This document shows positions 17,824 through 27,338 of a stretch of 64,000 nt of DNA, piece after piece. Below the pieces are notes generated by a model. The model searched no databases, had not been told where the DNA came from, and was given only the letters and a program-made list of their open reading frames with translations. Positions within the stretch are counted from its first letter, which is position 1. The number at the start of each line of letters is the position of its first letter. The position numbers and the translations under genes are program-made. This DNA is from Nitrobacter sp. 62-23. Its GTDB lineage: Bacteria; Pseudomonadota; Alphaproteobacteria; Rhizobiales; Xanthobacteraceae. Where the stretch lies: contig NZ_MKSM01000064.1 of the NCBI RefSeq assembly GCF_001897285.1, forward strand, positions 72,372-136,371, in the 5' to 3' direction.

Positions 17824-18834
17824 CTAACGACCGGACTGGCGGCGGAACTTTCCCTTGAGGGTCTGTCGGTTATGGAGCGCGTCGCGCAACGCCTCTGCCG
17901 ACACTTTCGCGGCGCCTTCGAGAATTGCGTCTTTGACGACCGCATCGGCGGCACGCACCAGTTCACCCTGACTCAGTCCTTCAAGTGAGGATTCCAGTGT
18001 TGTCCACGATTTCGAGGCGATCTTGAACTTGGCGAGCCGGCTCTCGACGATCGCGCGCGCCGCGGCCACGTCGGGCAATGTGTATTCGATCACTTCATCG
18101 AATCGCCTCGCCAGTGCCTGGTCTAGGATCTCGACGTGGTTGGTGGCGGCTAAGACGAGGCTGTCGGTCGAATTCGGCTCTTCCATGAAAGCGAGAACCG
18201 AATTGAGGACCCGGCGGATTTCGCCGACATCGTTGGGCTCGCCGCGCCGCGCACCGATCGCGTCGAACTCGTCCAGAAGATAGACGCCGCGTGTCTGTGC
18301 GATCTGGTCGAAGAGTAGCCGTAATTTGCCAGCCGTCTCGCCGAAAAAGCGACTGAACAGGGATTCCAGTCGCACGGTGAACAACGGAAGCCGCAGTTCG
18401 CCCGCGAGCGCGGACGCAGTCATCGTCTTGCCGGTACCTGGCGGTCCAACGAGAAGCATATGCGTCGTCGGCGCTTGGCCGTGCTCGCGCAACGTTGCAC
18501 GTTCCTGCTGCTGGCGGACGACCCGGCTCAAACGGGCGCGAACGTCATCGGCCAGAACCATGCTGGCTAAGTTGATTTTTGGATAGGTGCTTTCGACCAG
18601 CCCCTGCAGTTCGCCTCGGGGCCGGGCCAGCGGAATGGGGGTCTGCCCCGCTGCGGGCTTGCCTGACCGTCGTTGATCGCGGGCCTTCTGGACGAGACGC
18701 TTCAGTTTCTCCGCCTCTTCCGCTCGGCCTTGACGGGCCTCTTGGGCTGCGAGCTGGAGCGCGATGGAAAGGAACTGATCGTCGTCGCCCTCGATGTGCG
18801 AATTGAGGAGGGCGAGAAGGTGCTTGGTCGACAT
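17824..18834 (-). CDS. ietA: IetA-like AAA ATPase
   Basis: 336 residues. AAA+ features: Walker A GPPGTGKT (130-137), Walker B YLLDEFDA (about 185-192), sensor AATNH and the arginine-finger region ALARRFD. The N-terminal 60 residues are a helical domain with QEARQGRAEEAEKLKRLVQ. It lies 53 bases upstream of the subtilase gene on the same strand. In the Ti-plasmid IetAS module the ATPase counteracts the protease; in phage defence both are needed. Confidence 0.88.
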   Translation of the reverse strand: MSTKHLLALLNSHIEGDDDQFLSIALQLAAQEARQGRAEEAEKLKRLVQKARDQRRSGKPAAGQTPIPLARPRGELQGLVESTYPKINLASMVLADDVRARLSRVVRQQQERATLREHGQAPTTHMLLVGPPGTGKTMTASALAGELRLPLFTVRLESLFSRFFGETAGKLRLLFDQIAQTRGVYLLDEFDAIGARRGEPNDVGEIRRVLNSVLAFMEEPNSTDSLVLAATNHVEILDQALARRFDEVIEYTLPDVAAARAIVESRLAKFKIASKSWTTLESSLEGLSQGELVRAADAVVKDAILEGAAKVSAEALRDALHNRQTLKGKFRRQSGR

Positions 18835-18980
18835 GCTCGCCTCCTTTCGTCAGTGGGCTGGGAATCAAGATGCCGTATAAGGGCCTAAAATGGCGTAAAG
18901 GCGAACAAAACACTAACGGAATGCGGCCCAGGACGCCATATTTTGTCCCAAGAAGACTGGGGAATTAGCGGCCCGTCCGA

Positions 18981-18999
18981 CCGGGTCAGCTCGACCCGG
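18981..18999. terminator. Stem-loop after the trb operon
   Basis: CCGGGTC-AGCTC-GACCCGG is a perfect 7-base-pair stem with a 5-base loop, 37 bases beyond the stop of the last trb-operon gene (DUF2274, ending at 19036 on the minus strand). There is no T-tract, so it may be a weak terminator or an mRNA 3'-end stabiliser. It also lies in the 5' region of ietA. Confidence 0.35.
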
Positions 19000-19035
19000 A
19001 CCGGGGCCCTACCGACTTGAAATTAGCCGTCTTTT

Positions 19036-19272
19036 TCAGGGCCTGGACGAAGGCAATTGCCCCCTCGCCTTCCGGAACGCCTTGTCTGTCGCCATGAAGC
19101 GCTGAAGCATCGGGGCGACCAGCTTAACGGGATCGGGAGGTGCGGTTTCGCCGGCGGTCCGAGCCAGGATCTCAGCGTAGGCGACGAGATCACGGTGGAC
19201 GGCGGCCGGCAGCTCGACGGTGATCTTGACCGGCTTGTCATCGAGAAGAGCCGAGAGTCTGAGCTTGGTCAT
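19036..19272 (-). CDS. DUF2274 protein
   Basis: 78 residues beginning MTKLRLSALLDDKPVKITVEL. DUF2274 proteins are the usual last gene of alphaproteobacterial trb operons; the N-terminal strand-helix pattern suggests a ribbon-helix-helix-like fold, but the function is unknown. The start overlaps the trbI stop (ATGA at 19269-19272), so it is coupled to trbI. Confidence 0.85.
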   Translation of the reverse strand: MTKLRLSALLDDKPVKITVELPAAVHRDLVAYAEILARTAGETAPPDPVKLVAPMLQRFMATDKAFRKARGQLPSSRP

Positions 19273-20480
19273 GACGGCTCCTTCGCCGCCCCGTAGGGCT
19301 GCAATATCAAGTCTCGATTGACGATCACGCGGACGGGGAAGCCCGGCCGGATCGTGAGGGTCGGCTGAATGTTGAGCTGGCGGCGGATGATCTGGCGGCC
19401 GACATCGGAAGCGGTGTCCTGGCTGCTCTGGCGGATCGCGCGGGCGATCTCGTTCTCATTGTTGCTGGCCCCGATCTCGGTGCCAACACCGAGCAAGGTC
19501 GAGAGGATCGCAGCGCGGAAGAGCTGGCCCCAATGATAATCGACGTCATCCTCGAGGCCGGAATAGCCTTCGGCGTCGGCGCCCGGCTGCCGCTCCAGCA
19601 CGATCGACGTGCCGTTCGGCATGATGATGCGATTCCAGACCAGCAGCACGCGCGACTGCCCGAATGCGACCTGGCTGTCGTACTGGCCGATCAGCCTTGC
19701 GCCCTGTGGGATTAGGAGCTGCTTGCCGGTCGGGGTGTCGTACACCTGCTCCGTCACCTGCGCGGTGATCGTTCCGGGCAAATCGGATTTGATTCCGGTA
19801 ATCAGCGCGGCGGGAATGACAGTGCCGGCCTGCACGACATAGGGCGACGCCTTCTCCTGCACGCGGTCGGGCGTGACGGTGCGCCGATCGACGGCGGCGT
19901 TGACGAAGGCGAGCTTGCGATCCTGCATGTTCTGCGCGGCGCCCGGATCGAGCGGTGGTGTCTCGGCCGGTAGCGTGAGGCCCGTTGTTGGATCGATACG
20001 GCCGACGGCAGCGGCCGTTGGTGTGACCGACGCTTGCACACCGCGGCTGTCGGTGAACACCTTTGCGACGCGCGCGGCTTCGATCTCGGCAAGACGGCGC
20101 TGCTCCGTCGGATCGGCGCGCGGCGTTCTTATGTCCGGCGCGATGACAGGTTTGCCCTCGTCCTGCGCGTGGAGGATCGGTCGGCCCAGGTCGCCCGGCA
20201 GTGCCGGGCCAAGTTTCGGGATGCCGGTGTAATCCTTTGGCAGGCCGGCGAGCCCATCCGCGGGCGGGCGGTTCTCGGTGTTGTAGAGTTCGGTCGGCGA
20301 TTGGCTAGCGCGGCGGTTGGCATCGAGCGCCCAAAACAGCGCGGCCATGATGGCGACAGCGCTGACGCCGCCGAGCGTGATGAGCACCTTGCGCGACAGG
20401 CGCGTGACGCGCGGCTGCTCGGGCCGCAAGCGCAGTTCGGCGCGGATATCGCCGGGAGACGGAGTCGGTGCGCCGGTCAT
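19269..20480 (-). CDS. trbI: TrbI, conjugative channel protein (VirB10 type)
   Basis: 403 residues from the ATG at 20480, which overlaps the trbG stop (TGATG). It spans the periplasm: a short cytoplasmic N-terminus, one membrane segment at about residues 32-52 (VLITLGGVSAVAIMAALFWAL), a proline-rich linker and a C-terminal beta-rich TrbI domain with GTVIPAALITGIKSDLPG and LIPQGARLIGQYDS. It links inner and outer membranes in the type IV secretion channel. Length is normal. Confidence 0.95.
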   Translation of the reverse strand: MTGAPTPSPGDIRAELRLRPEQPRVTRLSRKVLITLGGVSAVAIMAALFWALDANRRASQSPTELYNTENRPPADGLAGLPKDYTGIPKLGPALPGDLGRPILHAQDEGKPVIAPDIRTPRADPTEQRRLAEIEAARVAKVFTDSRGVQASVTPTAAAVGRIDPTTGLTLPAETPPLDPGAAQNMQDRKLAFVNAAVDRRTVTPDRVQEKASPYVVQAGTVIPAALITGIKSDLPGTITAQVTEQVYDTPTGKQLLIPQGARLIGQYDSQVAFGQSRVLLVWNRIIMPNGTSIVLERQPGADAEGYSGLEDDVDYHWGQLFRAAILSTLLGVGTEIGASNNENEIARAIRQSSQDTASDVGRQIIRRQLNIQPTLTIRPGFPVRVIVNRDLILQPYGAAKEPS

Positions 20481-21520
20481 CAAAACAACCTCGCACTGTG
20501 CCCCGGCCGGCCGTCGGTGCGCACGATCCGCACGCGCTTCTCATTGTCTTTGTCGCCAAGCCTGAGTTCCGCGGCGGCAAACAGCCGATCGACGACGTAA
20601 TAGTTCTGACGGGCGCGATAGTTGACCAGTTCGGAGTTGCCGGACGGGCCGATGACGAACAGCGGCGGCATCTCGCCCTGCCCGATACCCGACGGAAACT
20701 CGATATAGACCTTGTTGCCGTCGTCGAAGGCGCGCAGCGGCCGCCACGGCGCGCTGTCGCCCTCGATCTGGTAGCGAAAGTTCAACTTCGAGATGTCGAC
20801 GCCGGACGCGACCGGCTGCATCAGCGCGGCCTGTGCATTCTGGCGGCGCAGCGCGATCAACTGGTCCTGCGGATACTGCCACGACACGGAAGCCATGTAG
20901 GTCTTCTCGGTCGAGCGCAGCTCCATGTGATAGGTGCGCAGGTTGGTGTTGATGACGAGGTTGGTCTGAAGATCCGGCCGCGTCGGCTTGACGAGGATGT
21001 GGACCTGAGCGGTCTGGCCGGTGCCGCTGAGCGTATCGCCGACGATCCAACGCACAGTGTCGCCGGCGGCCACGGGGCCAGCCCCGACAAGCTGCTCGCC
21101 CGGCTGAAGCGCGATGTCCGTCACCTGGCCGGGCGCGGCATAGACCTGATAGAGCGCGCCGACAACGAACGGATAGACCTGCACGGCGTTGATGAAGCCG
21201 TTGCGCACCGGCTGCATCCGCGCCGCCTCATTGGCCTGCACGATGCGGGCTTGGGGATCGGCCGGCTCGGACTTCGTTTTCCCTGCGTTAACGGGTTTCA
21301 ACTGGCCCGGCAGCGGGAGCGGCTTCGGCAGCTCGACGACCTTCACGGGTCCGTCCGGATCGGGCGTCAGCACAGCGGGCGCCGCGTCGTCATACTCAAT
21401 ATCCGGCGGAATGAACTTGTTGGCGCAGCCGGCCAGCGCCGTCGTCGCCAGCATCACGGCGACCAGCGCCGACGACTGACGCCAGCCTCGGCGAGCAGCA
21501 TTCTCTATATTGTCCCCCAT
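20480..21520 (-). CDS. trbG: TrbG, outer-membrane channel protein (VirB9 type)
   Basis: 346 residues. The ATG at 21520 overlaps the trbF stop as TGATG; a GTG/ATG further upstream is less likely. A signal sequence with a lipobox (TTALAGCANKF) marks it as a lipoprotein. A VirB9/CagX domain follows, with AVQVYPFVVGALYQVYAAPGQ and a C-terminal YYVVDRLFAAAELRLG. It forms the outer-membrane ring with TrbI. Confidence 0.95.
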   Translation of the reverse strand: MGDNIENAARRGWRQSSALVAVMLATTALAGCANKFIPPDIEYDDAAPAVLTPDPDGPVKVVELPKPLPLPGQLKPVNAGKTKSEPADPQARIVQANEAARMQPVRNGFINAVQVYPFVVGALYQVYAAPGQVTDIALQPGEQLVGAGPVAAGDTVRWIVGDTLSGTGQTAQVHILVKPTRPDLQTNLVINTNLRTYHMELRSTEKTYMASVSWQYPQDQLIALRRQNAQAALMQPVASGVDISKLNFRYQIEGDSAPWRPLRAFDDGNKVYIEFPSGIGQGEMPPLFVIGPSGNSELVNYRARQNYYVVDRLFAAAELRLGDKDNEKRVRIVRTDGRPGHSARLF

Positions 21521-22206
21521 CACCCCATCTCCTTCGACCAATTGATTGCGTTGACGAACACCCCGAGCGGATTGGAGCGCAGCTTGTCGGCCGTGCGCGG
21601 CTGCTGAATCACGACGGTCAGGATGGCGGTCCAGCGTTCGGTGCCGGCGAGCTGGCCGTTCTCGTAGCGGCGCTCCAGCCAGGCGATGCGAAAGGAGTCC
21701 GGCGAGGCGCGAATGACGCTCGAAATCTCGACGGAGACCTGTTGCTTGCCGACCTTGGTGAAGGGATCGTTGCCGCGCGCGTAATCGTTCAATGCGATGG
21801 CGCCGCGATCGGTCGCGTAGTCATAGGCACGCAACCAGTTCTGCCGCACGATGACGGGATCGGCCGGAATGCTCCGCACCTGTTCGATGAAGCGCGCGAG
21901 ATGCCAGGCGATCTGCGGATCGGTCGGCTTGGAGTCCGCGATGGCGGAGGCCACCGCCTGCGCTTCGCCGAACTTGTCGACCTGCACCACCCAGGGAACG
22001 ACGGTGCCTTGCGTCGATTGCCAAACCAGCGCGGTCGCGAAGCCGCCGGCGAGCGCAAGAGAACCGAACGCCATCAATCGCCAGTTCTTTGCCTGAACGC
22101 GCGCGCTGCCGATGCGCTCGTCCCAGACTTGTGCGGCTTTGAGATACGGGGTTTCGGGTTCGGGGGTGCGCGCGTAGCGCACGGAGGGTCGCCGGAAGAG
22201 ATTCAT
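21520..22206 (-). CDS. trbF: TrbF, inner-membrane channel protein (VirB8 type)
   Basis: 228 residues with one N-terminal membrane helix (about 45-65, LMAFGSLALAGGFATALVW) and a periplasmic VirB8-like domain (WHLARFIEQVRSIPADPVIV, WTAILTVVIQQPRT). Start overlaps trbL by 4 bases. Component of the inner-membrane assembly of the Trb channel. Confidence 0.95.
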   Translation of the reverse strand: MNLFRRPSVRYARTPEPETPYLKAAQVWDERIGSARVQAKNWRLMAFGSLALAGGFATALVWQSTQGTVVPWVVQVDKFGEAQAVASAIADSKPTDPQIAWHLARFIEQVRSIPADPVIVRQNWLRAYDYATDRGAIALNDYARGNDPFTKVGKQQVSVEISSVIRASPDSFRIAWLERRYENGQLAGTERWTAILTVVIQQPRTADKLRSNPLGVFVNAINWSKEMG

Positions 22207-23552
22207 TTGCGGTCATCCTGATCGAGAGAAACGGACATTGAGCCGCCAACGTGATCGCCGGAGCGCATGGCATGGGCGGCGGTGGTGGCGCCGTGGCTCA
22301 TGGTCTGGCCGCGCTTCATGCGCGCGGCCCAGGCCGGCGGCGCGCTGGACGCGGCAGCGGTTTGGGCGGTCGAAGCGCCTGCGGACGCTCCTGCGGGAGA
22401 CTGTCCGCCCGTGGTGGCGGCGCGGCCGGCGGCGTAACTCGATTGGAGGGATGCGGCGGCGCGGGACGCGGCCTGCCGCACGGGCTTTATCGCAGCGGAT
22501 GCTTCGGCCTTCGCGACACCGCCGAGACCGCCAGCCACCGCGCCCATGCCGCTCTGGCCGGATGCGCCGACGCCGTAGACGCCCGACGTGCTGCCAGCAA
22601 GATATGCGCCGCCCCGCGCGGCCGCGGTGGTCATCCGCCCACCGCCGCCAATCGCGCCTGCCGCACCGCCGAGGCCAGCGCGTGCTCCCATGACGCCGGC
22701 CGCACCGATGCCGGCGACGGCCAGGCCTGTGCCGACGGCAGCGCCGGCGCCAAGCTGCGGTGCGCCGGAGACGAGGCCGGTGGCGATGCCGGGGCCGAAG
22801 ATCGATAGCCCCATGAGCGACAATGCGCCGAGCACAAGCGCGAGCGCATCGGTGATGGTCGGCGTACCAGAGAAGCCAGACGTGAGCTCGCTGAACAGGC
22901 CGGAGCCGATGCCGACGATGACGGCGAGCACCAATATCTTGACGCCGGAGGCAACGATGTTGCCCAGCACCTTCTCGGCGAGGAAAGCGGTCTTGTTGAA
23001 CAGCGCGAACGGGATCAGCACAAAGCCCGCGAGCGTGGTCAGCTTGAACTCGATCAGCGTGACGAAGATCTGGACGGCGAGGATGAAGAAGGCGATGAGC
23101 ACGATCGCCCAGGCGATCATGAGCACCATGATCTGCACAAAGTTCTCGAAGAAGGAGACGTAGCCCATCAGGTCGCCGGCCGCCTTGAGGATGGGATTGC
23201 CGGCGTCGATGCCGACCTGTGCGACGCGGCCGGGCTGGAGCAAGGTCTCGGTAGTGAGCGACGATCCGCCGGCCTTCAGGCCGAGGCCGCTGAAGGACTG
23301 GAAGACGATGCCGGCGAGCTTGTTGAAGTTGCCGATGATGACCGCGAAGAAGCCGATATAGAGCGTCTTCTTGATGAGACGCTGAAGCACGTTTTCATCG
23401 GCGCTCCAGGCCCAGAACAGGCCCGCCAGCGTGATGTCGATCACGATCAGCGTAGATGTGAGGAATCCGATCTCGCCGCCGAGCAGACCGAAGCCTGAGT
23501 CGATGTAGCGCGTGAAGGTTTCCAGAAACCGGTCGATGACGCCGGTGTTCAT
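22203..23552 (-). CDS. trbL: TrbL, polytopic membrane channel protein (VirB6 type)
   Basis: 449 residues. The first 270 residues hold at least six membrane segments (for example LVIDITLAGLFWAW, IGFFAVIIGNF, VLMIAWAIVLIAFFILAVQIF). The C-terminal third is a low-complexity alanine/glycine/serine-rich tail, usual for TrbL. The start overlaps the trbK gene by 4 bases. Forms the DNA path through the inner membrane. Confidence 0.95.
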   Translation of the reverse strand: MNTGVIDRFLETFTRYIDSGFGLLGGEIGFLTSTLIVIDITLAGLFWAWSADENVLQRLIKKTLYIGFFAVIIGNFNKLAGIVFQSFSGLGLKAGGSSLTTETLLQPGRVAQVGIDAGNPILKAAGDLMGYVSFFENFVQIMVLMIAWAIVLIAFFILAVQIFVTLIEFKLTTLAGFVLIPFALFNKTAFLAEKVLGNIVASGVKILVLAVIVGIGSGLFSELTSGFSGTPTITDALALVLGALSLMGLSIFGPGIATGLVSGAPQLGAGAAVGTGLAVAGIGAAGVMGARAGLGGAAGAIGGGGRMTTAAARGGAYLAGSTSGVYGVGASGQSGMGAVAGGLGGVAKAEASAAIKPVRQAASRAAASLQSSYAAGRAATTGGQSPAGASAGASTAQTAAASSAPPAWAARMKRGQTMSHGATTAAHAMRSGDHVGGSMSVSLDQDDRK

Positions 23553-23815
23553 GGCCGCGCGGGTCCTGCATTACCGTCAAGGAAATGACGGCGGCTGTCG
23601 GCCCATGCCTTCTTGCAACCTGCATCGTCGAGCGCGGCTGCGCCGATCTCGCGGCAGCGAAGCAATTCGCTGGATGCGGGCTCCTCGCTTCGGGACTCAA
23701 CGGTTTGCTCCGGCGACTGCTCTGGTTCATTCGGGCGCAGCGCGATGGTGCACGCGATCATGACGGCGCCAAATGCGACGACGGCGATGATGCGGGCTGC
23801 TAGCTTCACATGCAT
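23549..23815 (-). CDS. trbK-alt: TrbK-alt, putative entry-exclusion protein
   Basis: 88 residues with a single N-terminal membrane anchor (IIAVVAFGAVMIACTIAL), a short acidic spacer and a cysteine-containing motif (LLRCREIG and GCKKAWADSRRHFL) characteristic of the alternative TrbK family that replaces classical TrbK in alphaproteobacterial trb operons. Located between trbJ and trbL as expected. Its role is to prevent redundant transfer into cells that already hold the element, by analogy. Confidence 0.85.
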   Translation of the reverse strand: MHVKLAARIIAVVAFGAVMIACTIALRPNEPEQSPEQTVESRSEEPASSELLRCREIGAAALDDAGCKKAWADSRRHFLDGNAGPARP

Positions 23816-23825
23816 GCTAACGGCC

Positions 23826-24575
23826 TCAGTCGTGGAACATGCGGACGGGTGTGGGGCTGTATTTGCTTGCCGTCAGGAAGCGGCTTAACTGCTCGCGCGC
23901 CTGCTCATGCGCCGCGGCCTTGCGGGAGTTTTCGAGAGCATCGGCCCGCCCCTGTGCCGCCAGCATCGCGGTGAGATCGGCAAGCTGGCTTGTCTGGACG
24001 CCGAGAAGCTGGTTGCCCGCCTGGGTCGCCTGGAGCATGCCGACGGCCGACTGGCTGGAGTCGACCAGGGTGCTGGTCTGCGCGCGCGTACTATCGAGAT
24101 TCTGTACGGCGACAGCACCGGCCTTCAGCGAGTGCTCATAAGCGGACAGCGATTGCTGCCAGCGGTCGCGCGCGGAGGCGATGAGTTGCGCGTCGGACTT
24201 GCCGACCGCAAAATTCTGGTAGGTCGATGAGAACTGCGCCTCGATATTGCTGACGTTATAGGCAAGCCCCTCCGCCTCGCCCATCAACCGCTTCATCTCG
24301 GCGAAGTTGCCCTCGATCTGGGAGAGAACCGAGGTCGGCAGATTGGCAAGCTGCTTCGCCTGATTGGTGAGCATCTGCGCCTGATTGGCGAGCGAGGCGA
24401 TCTGATTATTGATCTGCTGAAGCGCACGCGCGGCGGTCAGGACATTCTGCGCGTAGTTGGACGGATCGAACACGATCAGCGCCGAGGCCGGCGCGGCGAC
24501 ATATGCAACGCCGAAGGCAAGCGCGCCGGCGGCGAGAGCACGGCGTAGGCGGGCGTGGCGAAACATCTTCGTCAT
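23826..24575 (-). CDS. trbJ: TrbJ, periplasmic pilus-assembly protein (VirB5 type)
   Basis: 249 residues with a signal peptide (residues 1-32, ending about PASA) and a long helical body rich in Q, N and A (QQINNQIASLANQAQMLTNQ). The start overlaps the trbE stop by 4 bases. VirB5-like proteins sit at the pilus tip. The C-terminus ends in LTASKYSPTPVRMFHD. Confidence 0.93.
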   Translation of the reverse strand: MTKMFRHARLRRALAAGALAFGVAYVAAPASALIVFDPSNYAQNVLTAARALQQINNQIASLANQAQMLTNQAKQLANLPTSVLSQIEGNFAEMKRLMGEAEGLAYNVSNIEAQFSSTYQNFAVGKSDAQLIASARDRWQQSLSAYEHSLKAGAVAVQNLDSTRAQTSTLVDSSQSAVGMLQATQAGNQLLGVQTSQLADLTAMLAAQGRADALENSRKAAAHEQAREQLSRFLTASKYSPTPVRMFHD

Positions 24576-27064
24576 GATGAAATCTCCGGTCCGGTTGGGT
24601 TGACGACACCGGACCCAGCCGCTCCCGTGGACGGGTCGATATTGGTGAGGTTCGGAACGAGGTCGGCAGCCCAGGCGAGGTCATTGGCGTAGAGCCAGGC
24701 TTCGAGGAAATACGGCCGCGCGCCGTCGCGCAGCAGCTCATCGATCAGGGCGTGCGCGGCTTTGTCGGATGACGCACAGAGCGCCAGCGCGACCGCTCCA
24801 AGACCAAGCTCGAACAGCCGGTTGCCGCGTCGCGATTGGCAGTAGTAGTCGCGTTTCGGAGTCGCCCGCGCGATGATCTCGATCTGGCGGATATTGAGTC
24901 CAAAGCGCTCATAGACGGCGGTGATCTGCGGCTCGATCGCGCGTTCGTTGGCGAGGAAGATCCGCGTCGGGCAGCTCTCGACCAGCACGGGCGCAATCGG
25001 TGACGCCTCGATGTCGGTAAGCGACTGCGAGGAGAAGACGACGCTGACATTCTTTTTTCGCAGCGTTTTGAGCCATTCCTTGATCTTGTCGGCAAAGCCA
25101 CCATCATCGAGCGCACGCCAGCCCTCGTCGATGACGAGCAGGCTCGGTCGCCCATCGAAGCGGGCCTCAATGCGATGAAACAGATATGAGAGAACGGCCG
25201 GCGCAGCCTTGGTGCCGACAAGTCCCTCGGTCTCGAAGGCTTGGACGTTCGCCGTGCCAAGAAGCTCATGCTCGGCATCAAGCAACCGGCCATGCGCACC
25301 GCCGATGCAGTATGGCCGCAGCGCCTGCTTCAGCACTGAAGACTGCAGCAGCACCGTCAGCCCGGTGATGGTGCGCTCCTCAACCGGCGCCGAGGCGAGC
25401 GAGGTCAGTGCGGCCCAGATATATTCCTTTACCTCCGGGGTGATCGTGACGCCTTCACGCAGGAGAATGTCGACCAGCCAGTCGGCAACCCAGGCCCGCT
25501 CAGAAACATGATGGATGAGGGCTAGCGGCTGGAGCTGAGCGGAAGTTGATTCCGCATCCTCGGTGAGCGAGCCGCCTAGATCCTGCCAATCGCCGCCCAT
25601 CGCCAGCGTCGCGGCGCGAATGCTGCCGCCGAAGTCGAAGACGAAGACTTGAGAATTGCGATAGCGGCGGAACTGGAGCGCCATCAGCGCGAGCAGCACC
25701 GACTTCCCCGCCCCAGTCGGTCCCACGATCATGGTGTGGCCGACGTCTCCGACATGGAGGGCGAAACGGAACGGCGTCGCGCCTTCGGTCTTGGCGTAGA
25801 ACAGCGGCGGGGCGGCGAGATGCTCATCCTTCGCCGGGCCGGCCCAGACCGCCGACAGCGGCATCATGTGCGCAAGGTTGAGAGTCGAGATCGGCGGCTG
25901 GCGGACGTTGGCGTAGGTCTGGCCGGGGATGGAGCCGAGCCAAGCTTCGATGGCGTTGACGCCTTCGACGATGCAGGTGAAGTCGCGGGACTGGATAACC
26001 TTCTCAACCAGGCGCAATCTCTCGTCGGCGATGGCGTGATCGGCGCCCCAAACCGTCACTGTGGCTGTAACGTAGACCTCTCCGACCTGATCGGAGCCGA
26101 GATCCTGCAAGGCAGCATCGGCGTCGGCCGCCTTGTTGGCGGCGTCGGTGTCCATCAATACCGACTGCTCGTTCGTCATCACCTCCTTGAGGATTGCGGC
26201 GACGCTCTTGCGCTTGGCGAACCATTGCCGCCTGATCTTCGTGACGAGACGTGTGGCCTCTAGCTTGTCGAGCATGATGGCGCGCGTCGACCAACGGTAG
26301 ACAAAGGCGAGCCGATTGAGGTCGTCGAGGATTCCAGGGAATGTCGTGGTCGGGAATCCGATGACCGTAACCGTGCGCAGATGGAAGTCGCCAAGCCGCG
26401 GCTCCAGCCCGCCTGCGAGCGGCTGATCGGCCAGCAGCGCGTCGAGGTGCATCGGCGTCTCGGGCATGCGCACTCGATGGCGCTTGGTCGAGACCGTCGA
26501 ATGCAGGTAGGTCAGGGTCTCGCCGTCATCAAGCCAATCGGCTTCCGGCACGAAGCCTTCGACCAGGTTGAGCACGCGGTCAGTGCGATCAACGAAACTC
26601 TTGAGCAGCTCCCAGGGATCAACGCCGCCGTGCTCGCGGCCCTCGTAGAGCCAGGCTTCCATACGCGAGGCTTCCTCGGCCGGCGGCAACCAGAGATAAG
26701 TGATGAAGTAGCTCGACTCGAACAGGACGTCTGAGTCCTCGAACTGCTCGCGTCGTTCGACCTCCACCAGTGCGGAAGCCGGCTCCGGAAACAGGCTTTC
26801 CGGATAGTCGGTGGCGGGATGACGCTGCGCCTCGACGAAGATCGCCCAGCCGGAGCCGAGACGGCGCAGCGCGTTGTTGAGGCGCGCCGTAGTGCTGACC
26901 AGCTCGGCCGGCGTGGCGCTGTCGAGATCGGGACCGCGGAAGCGTGCCGTCCGTTGGAACGATCCGTCCTTGTTGAGGACAACGCCTGGCGCGACCAATG
27001 CCGCCCAGGGCAGGAAGTCGGCAAGCTGCGCGTTCTTCCTGCGGTATTCGGCGAGGTTCAGCAT
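24572..27064 (-). CDS. trbE: TrbE, conjugation ATPase (VirB4 type)
   Basis: 830 residues from the ATG at 27064 (MLNLAEYRRK), 10 bases after the trbD stop; a longer open frame upstream overlaps trbD and is not real. VirB4-type ATPase: Walker A GPTGAGKS (448-455), Walker B LLVIDEGW, and conserved SQSLTDIEAS. It powers pilus assembly and substrate passage at the inner membrane. Full length. Confidence 0.96.
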   Translation of the reverse strand: MLNLAEYRRKNAQLADFLPWAALVAPGVVLNKDGSFQRTARFRGPDLDSATPAELVSTTARLNNALRRLGSGWAIFVEAQRHPATDYPESLFPEPASALVEVERREQFEDSDVLFESSYFITYLWLPPAEEASRMEAWLYEGREHGGVDPWELLKSFVDRTDRVLNLVEGFVPEADWLDDGETLTYLHSTVSTKRHRVRMPETPMHLDALLADQPLAGGLEPRLGDFHLRTVTVIGFPTTTFPGILDDLNRLAFVYRWSTRAIMLDKLEATRLVTKIRRQWFAKRKSVAAILKEVMTNEQSVLMDTDAANKAADADAALQDLGSDQVGEVYVTATVTVWGADHAIADERLRLVEKVIQSRDFTCIVEGVNAIEAWLGSIPGQTYANVRQPPISTLNLAHMMPLSAVWAGPAKDEHLAAPPLFYAKTEGATPFRFALHVGDVGHTMIVGPTGAGKSVLLALMALQFRRYRNSQVFVFDFGGSIRAATLAMGGDWQDLGGSLTEDAESTSAQLQPLALIHHVSERAWVADWLVDILLREGVTITPEVKEYIWAALTSLASAPVEERTITGLTVLLQSSVLKQALRPYCIGGAHGRLLDAEHELLGTANVQAFETEGLVGTKAAPAVLSYLFHRIEARFDGRPSLLVIDEGWRALDDGGFADKIKEWLKTLRKKNVSVVFSSQSLTDIEASPIAPVLVESCPTRIFLANERAIEPQITAVYERFGLNIRQIEIIARATPKRDYYCQSRRGNRLFELGLGAVALALCASSDKAAHALIDELLRDGARPYFLEAWLYANDLAWAADLVPNLTNIDPSTGAAGSGVVNPTGPEISS

Positions 27065-27074
27065 CGGCTTGACC

Positions 27075-27338
27075 TCACACGTCCATGTGCGCCGGATAAC
27101 GCAAATGTCGGCGGCCGACGTCGACGAATTGCGCGTCGCGCTTTGCGGCCCAGACGGCGGCGAAATGCCCGATCGCCCAGATGACGAGGCCGGCGATCCA
27201 CAGGCGCAGGCCGAAGCCGACCGCGCCGGCAAGCGTTCCGTTGGCGATGGCAACCGTGCGCGGCGCACCACCAAGCAGGATCGGTTCGGTCAGCGCGCGA
27301 TGCACCGGCGCGAAGAAGCCTCGGACATCCTCCTCCAT
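27075..27338 (-). CDS. trbD: TrbD, inner-membrane protein (VirB3 type)
   Basis: 87 residues from the ATG at 27338, which overlaps the trbC stop (TGATG). One or two membrane segments (FGLRLWIAGLVIWAIGHFAAVW). VirB3-like proteins associate with the VirB4 ATPase encoded directly downstream. Confidence 0.92.
   Translation of the reverse strand: MEEDVRGFFAPVHRALTEPILLGGAPRTVAIANGTLAGAVGFGLRLWIAGLVIWAIGHFAAVWAAKRDAQFVDVGRRHLRYPAHMDV

Noticed and set aside
20468-21607. Long plus-strand frame opposite trbG
   Set aside because: Antisense shadow in a GC-rich gene; no ribosome-binding site or recognisable domain.
24572-27274. A longer TrbE start at 27274
   Set aside because: The extra 70 residues overlap trbD and are low-complexity; MLNLAEYRRK at 27064 matches the usual start.
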